Source of the DNA: AP-15 sp963738185
GTDB taxonomy: Bacteria > Pseudomonadota > Alphaproteobacteria > ATCC43930 > CGMCC-115725
Direction: 5' to 3'
DNA: 64,000 nucleotides
NCBI GenBank assembly: GCA_963738185.1
Contig: CAVTVA010000003.1
Span: 620,001 to 684,000, forward strand
Part shown: positions 61,960 to 64,000 of the stretch, one piece after another
Numbering within the stretch: the first letter of the stretch is position 1
Layout: the number at the start of each line of letters is the position of its first letter
The notes under the pieces: model-generated
The model's database searches: none
What the model saw: the letters and a program-made list of their open reading frames with translations, nothing else
Told to the model about the DNA's origin: nothing
Position numbers and translations under genes: made by a program

Positions 61960-63970
61960 GCTTTGCTTCCAAGGTCGGCGCCCGGTAGGGCTTGGCCAGG
62001 AACGGGAATTCCGCGCCCGCCGACAACGCCTCCGGCAGCACCGAGCCCGCATAGCCCGAGGTCAACAGGACCTTCAAGCCGGGCCGCAGCCGGCTCGCAG
62101 CGCGGGCCAGATCGATCCCGCTCATGCCGGCCGGCATGACGATGTCGGTGAACAGCAGATCAACGGCATTCTCGTTGCGCAGCAGCGCCAGCGCCTCGGG
62201 ACCGGTTTGCGCGACCAAAGTGCGATAACCGAGATCCGACAGTATCGCCACGGTCATCTCGCGGACATCGATGTCGTCCTCGACGACCAATACGGTCGCC
62301 CTGCCACGCGCCGCGGCGAACAGCCGGTCCGCCAGCCCATCCTGCTCGGCCGGAAGTCCGTCCTTGCGCGGCAGATAAATGCGCACCGTGGTCCCGAGGC
62401 CCCTCCGGCTCTCAATTCGCGCGGCGCCGCCCGATTGCTTGGCGAAGCCGTAGACCTGGCTGAGGCCGAGCCCGGTGCCTTTGCCGACATCCTTTGTCGT
62501 GTAAAACGGCTCGAACGCGCGCGCCAGCACATCGGCGCTCATCCCGCAACCGGTGTCGCTGACCGACACGACGACATATTCGCCGGCCGCCAGGTCGATC
62601 CCTTCGCCGCTGCCGCCCGCGGTGACGTTTTCGCTGGCGATCGTCAACCGCCCGGAAAGGTCCATCGCATCGCGCGCGTTCGCCGCCAGGTTGAGAACCG
62701 CCGCTTCGAATTGGACCGGATCGGTAAAGCACGTCCAGATCTCAGGCTGCAAACGCAGCTCGACCTCGATCCCCTCGCCGAGCGTTTTTTGGCACAAGGT
62801 CAAAGTCTCGCGCAGCACGTCATTGATGCTGATAATCTGCGGCCGGATCTCCTGACGGCGCGAAAAGGCGAGGAGCTGCTGGGTCAGCCGTGAACCGCGA
62901 AGCGCCGCGCGCAACGCGGAATTAGCATAGCGGCTGGCGGTGCCGTGCTCCGGCAGGACGGTTGCGAGCATTTCGAGATTGCCGATGATCGCGGTCAACA
63001 GATTGTTGAAATCATGCGCGACGCCGCCGGTCAGCTGCCCGACGGCCTCCATCCGCTGCGCCTGGCGCAGCTGCTCGTCGGCGGCTCGCCGCTCGGTCAG
63101 GTCACGGGTGATCTTGGCAAAGCCGACGAGCCGGCCGGCCTCGTCGCGAATCACATCGATGATGACGCTCGCCCAAAACATCCTGCGGTCCCGGCGCATC
63201 CGCCAACCCTCGAACTCGAAGCTGCCGGTGCGTCTGGCAGTTTCGAGGGCAGCGGCCGGACGCTCGTTGCGACGATCCTCGTCGGTGTAGAATTGCGAGA
63301 AGTGACGGCCGATGATCTCGTCCGCGGCATAGCCGTGGATGCGCTCCGCCCCGAGATTCCAGTTGGTCACATGGCCGTCGGGATCGAGCATGAAGATCGC
63401 GTAATCGGTAACCCCCTGAACCAGCAGCCGGAACCGCTCCTCGCTGATGCGCAGCCGGGCGAGCGTCTCGCTGATCTCGCGCGTGCGCTCCTCGACCCGC
63501 CGCTCGAGGATCTCGTTGAGCCGCTGTTGCACGTGCTCGGCGCTTTTGCGCTCGGTAATATCAACCAGCATGTTGACGGCGCCGACCAGCCTGCCCGCCG
63601 CATCGTGCAGCGGGGTTGGGAACGGGATGAAATGGATGCGTGTGCCGTCCGGCCGTTCCAGCACCGCTTCAACGCCGCGGATCGGCCGATCTTCCTTCAG
63701 CGCGATCGCCATCGGGCATTCGTCGTGAGGCAGAAAAGTCCCGTCCGGCCGATATAAGCGCCAGCTGACACACCAGCGATCACTGCCCAATTCCGGGCGG
63801 CGACCCGAGAACTCGACTGCTGCATGGTTGAAAAAAGTTAGGCGGCCTTCGGCATCGGTCGTGTACACGGCTGCCGGCAACGCTTCGAGGAGTTGCCGGA
63901 ACCTCCAGTCGAACGACGAATAATCGACTGCTGGGCACGGCGTGGCGGCAACAGGGAAATCCACAGGCAC
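61916..63970 (-). CDS. Hybrid histidine kinase with two PAS domains and a receiver
   Basis: A 684-residue cytoplasmic sensor with no membrane helix. Order: PAS 1 at about residues 20-145 (LLEALPAAVYTTDAEGRLTF; VGAVNMLVDITERK), a coiled-coil segment, PAS 2 at about 175-300 (LLVQGVTDYAIFMLDPDGHV; VGFAKITRDLTERR). The phospho-acceptor His is in GGVAHDFNNLLTAIIGNLEM, followed by the ATPase domain (LNLAANARDAM; VSDTGCGM; GKGTGLGLSQVYGF). The receiver ends the protein (VLVVEDDIDVREMTVAILSD; LLFTDIVMPAGMSG). Two GTG starts, 63970 and 63964, are possible. No response regulator gene is adjacent. Confidence 0.95.
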   Translation of the reverse strand: MPVDFPVAATPCPAVDYSSFDWRFRQLLEALPAAVYTTDAEGRLTFFNHAAVEFSGRRPELGSDRWCVSWRLYRPDGTFLPHDECPMAIALKEDRPIRGVEAVLERPDGTRIHFIPFPTPLHDAAGRLVGAVNMLVDITERKSAEHVQQRLNEILERRVEERTREISETLARLRISEERFRLLVQGVTDYAIFMLDPDGHVTNWNLGAERIHGYAADEIIGRHFSQFYTDEDRRNERPAAALETARRTGSFEFEGWRMRRDRRMFWASVIIDVIRDEAGRLVGFAKITRDLTERRAADEQLRQAQRMEAVGQLTGGVAHDFNNLLTAIIGNLEMLATVLPEHGTASRYANSALRAALRGSRLTQQLLAFSRRQEIRPQIISINDVLRETLTLCQKTLGEGIEVELRLQPEIWTCFTDPVQFEAAVLNLAANARDAMDLSGRLTIASENVTAGGSGEGIDLAAGEYVVVSVSDTGCGMSADVLARAFEPFYTTKDVGKGTGLGLSQVYGFAKQSGGAARIESRRGLGTTVRIYLPRKDGLPAEQDGLADRLFAAARGRATVLVVEDDIDVREMTVAILSDLGYRTLVAQTGPEALALLRNENAVDLLFTDIVMPAGMSGIDLARAASRLRPGLKVLLTSGYAGSVLPEALSAGAEFPFLAKPYRAPTLEAKLSETLGEGPQRQRA

Positions 63971-64000
63971 CTCTTTCGGGCGGCAACATCGAGACGGAAA

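Overview
The window is a GC-rich (roughly two-thirds GC by eye) chromosomal segment of an alphaproteobacterium, most likely a soil or freshwater member of the Rhodospirillales/Hyphomicrobiales side. Supporting signs are a coaD-gyrA pair overlapping by 4 bp, a DUF1476 (ATPase zeta subunit-like) gene near purB, a ROSE RNA thermometer in front of an Hsp20 gene, and several palindromic extragenic repeat families common in alphaproteobacteria. Gene content is mixed: core genes (rpmE, coaD, gyrA, purB, purS) are scattered among respiratory, metal-handling and catabolic genes. No rRNA, tRNA, CRISPR array or replication origin was seen.

Layout. 1-4.2 kb: end of a Kef-type antiporter, small membrane and stress proteins, a broken PRC-barrel gene, rpmE, ROSE-controlled hsp20, CorA. 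4.2-13 kb: an orphan substrate-binding protein, a LigB-dioxygenase remnant, a complete cyoABCD quinol oxidase operon, a metallo-beta-lactamase-fold hydrolase, a sterol-desaturase-like protein and a PEP-CTERM protein. 13-21.7 kb: lytic transglycosylase with a SPOR-like end, MFS permease, frameshifted amidohydrolase plus Rieske protein, PRC-barrel protein, FAH hydrolase and TauD-type dioxygenase. 21.7-25.1 kb: coaD and gyrA. 25.3-31.5 kb: small membrane proteins and a copper-delivery set (SCO, PCuAC, CtaG), then a MetE-like enzyme. 31.5-41.3 kb: a catabolic or specialised-metabolism region with three amidohydrolases, MazEF, an FAD oxidoreductase, a CmcJ/NvfI-type oxygenase, a ferritin-like di-iron protein and a beta-propeller protein. 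41.3-43.9 kb: a cobalamin-riboswitch operon of cbtB, cbtA and an OprB-type porin. 43.9-47.9 kb: EamA permease, VOC protein, MscS channel, M20 peptidase. 47.9-51.3 kb: an accessory patch with RAYT transposase remnants, REP-type repeats and three tandem DUF29 copies. 51.3-56 kb: PuuE-like deacetylase, RlpA-like protein, LVIVD propeller, cupin, PEP mutase/isocitrate lyase enzyme. 56-64 kb: RluA, GNAT, purB, a toxin-antitoxin cassette flanked by a duplicated purB 3' end, a second TauD enzyme, DUF1476, an NRDE protein, purS and a hybrid histidine kinase.

The most notable points are: the B12-riboswitch operon that couples CbtAB to an outer-membrane porin; the toxin-antitoxin cassette lodged behind purB with a divergent copy of the purB end on its far side; the DUF29 triplication; a GyrA quinolone pocket reading Glu-Leu where Asp-Ser is usual; three short Cys-bounded repeats in the transglycosylase linker; and a recurrent defect in which at least six otherwise good genes each carry one extra base in a short homopolymer, which may be either assembly error or real decay.
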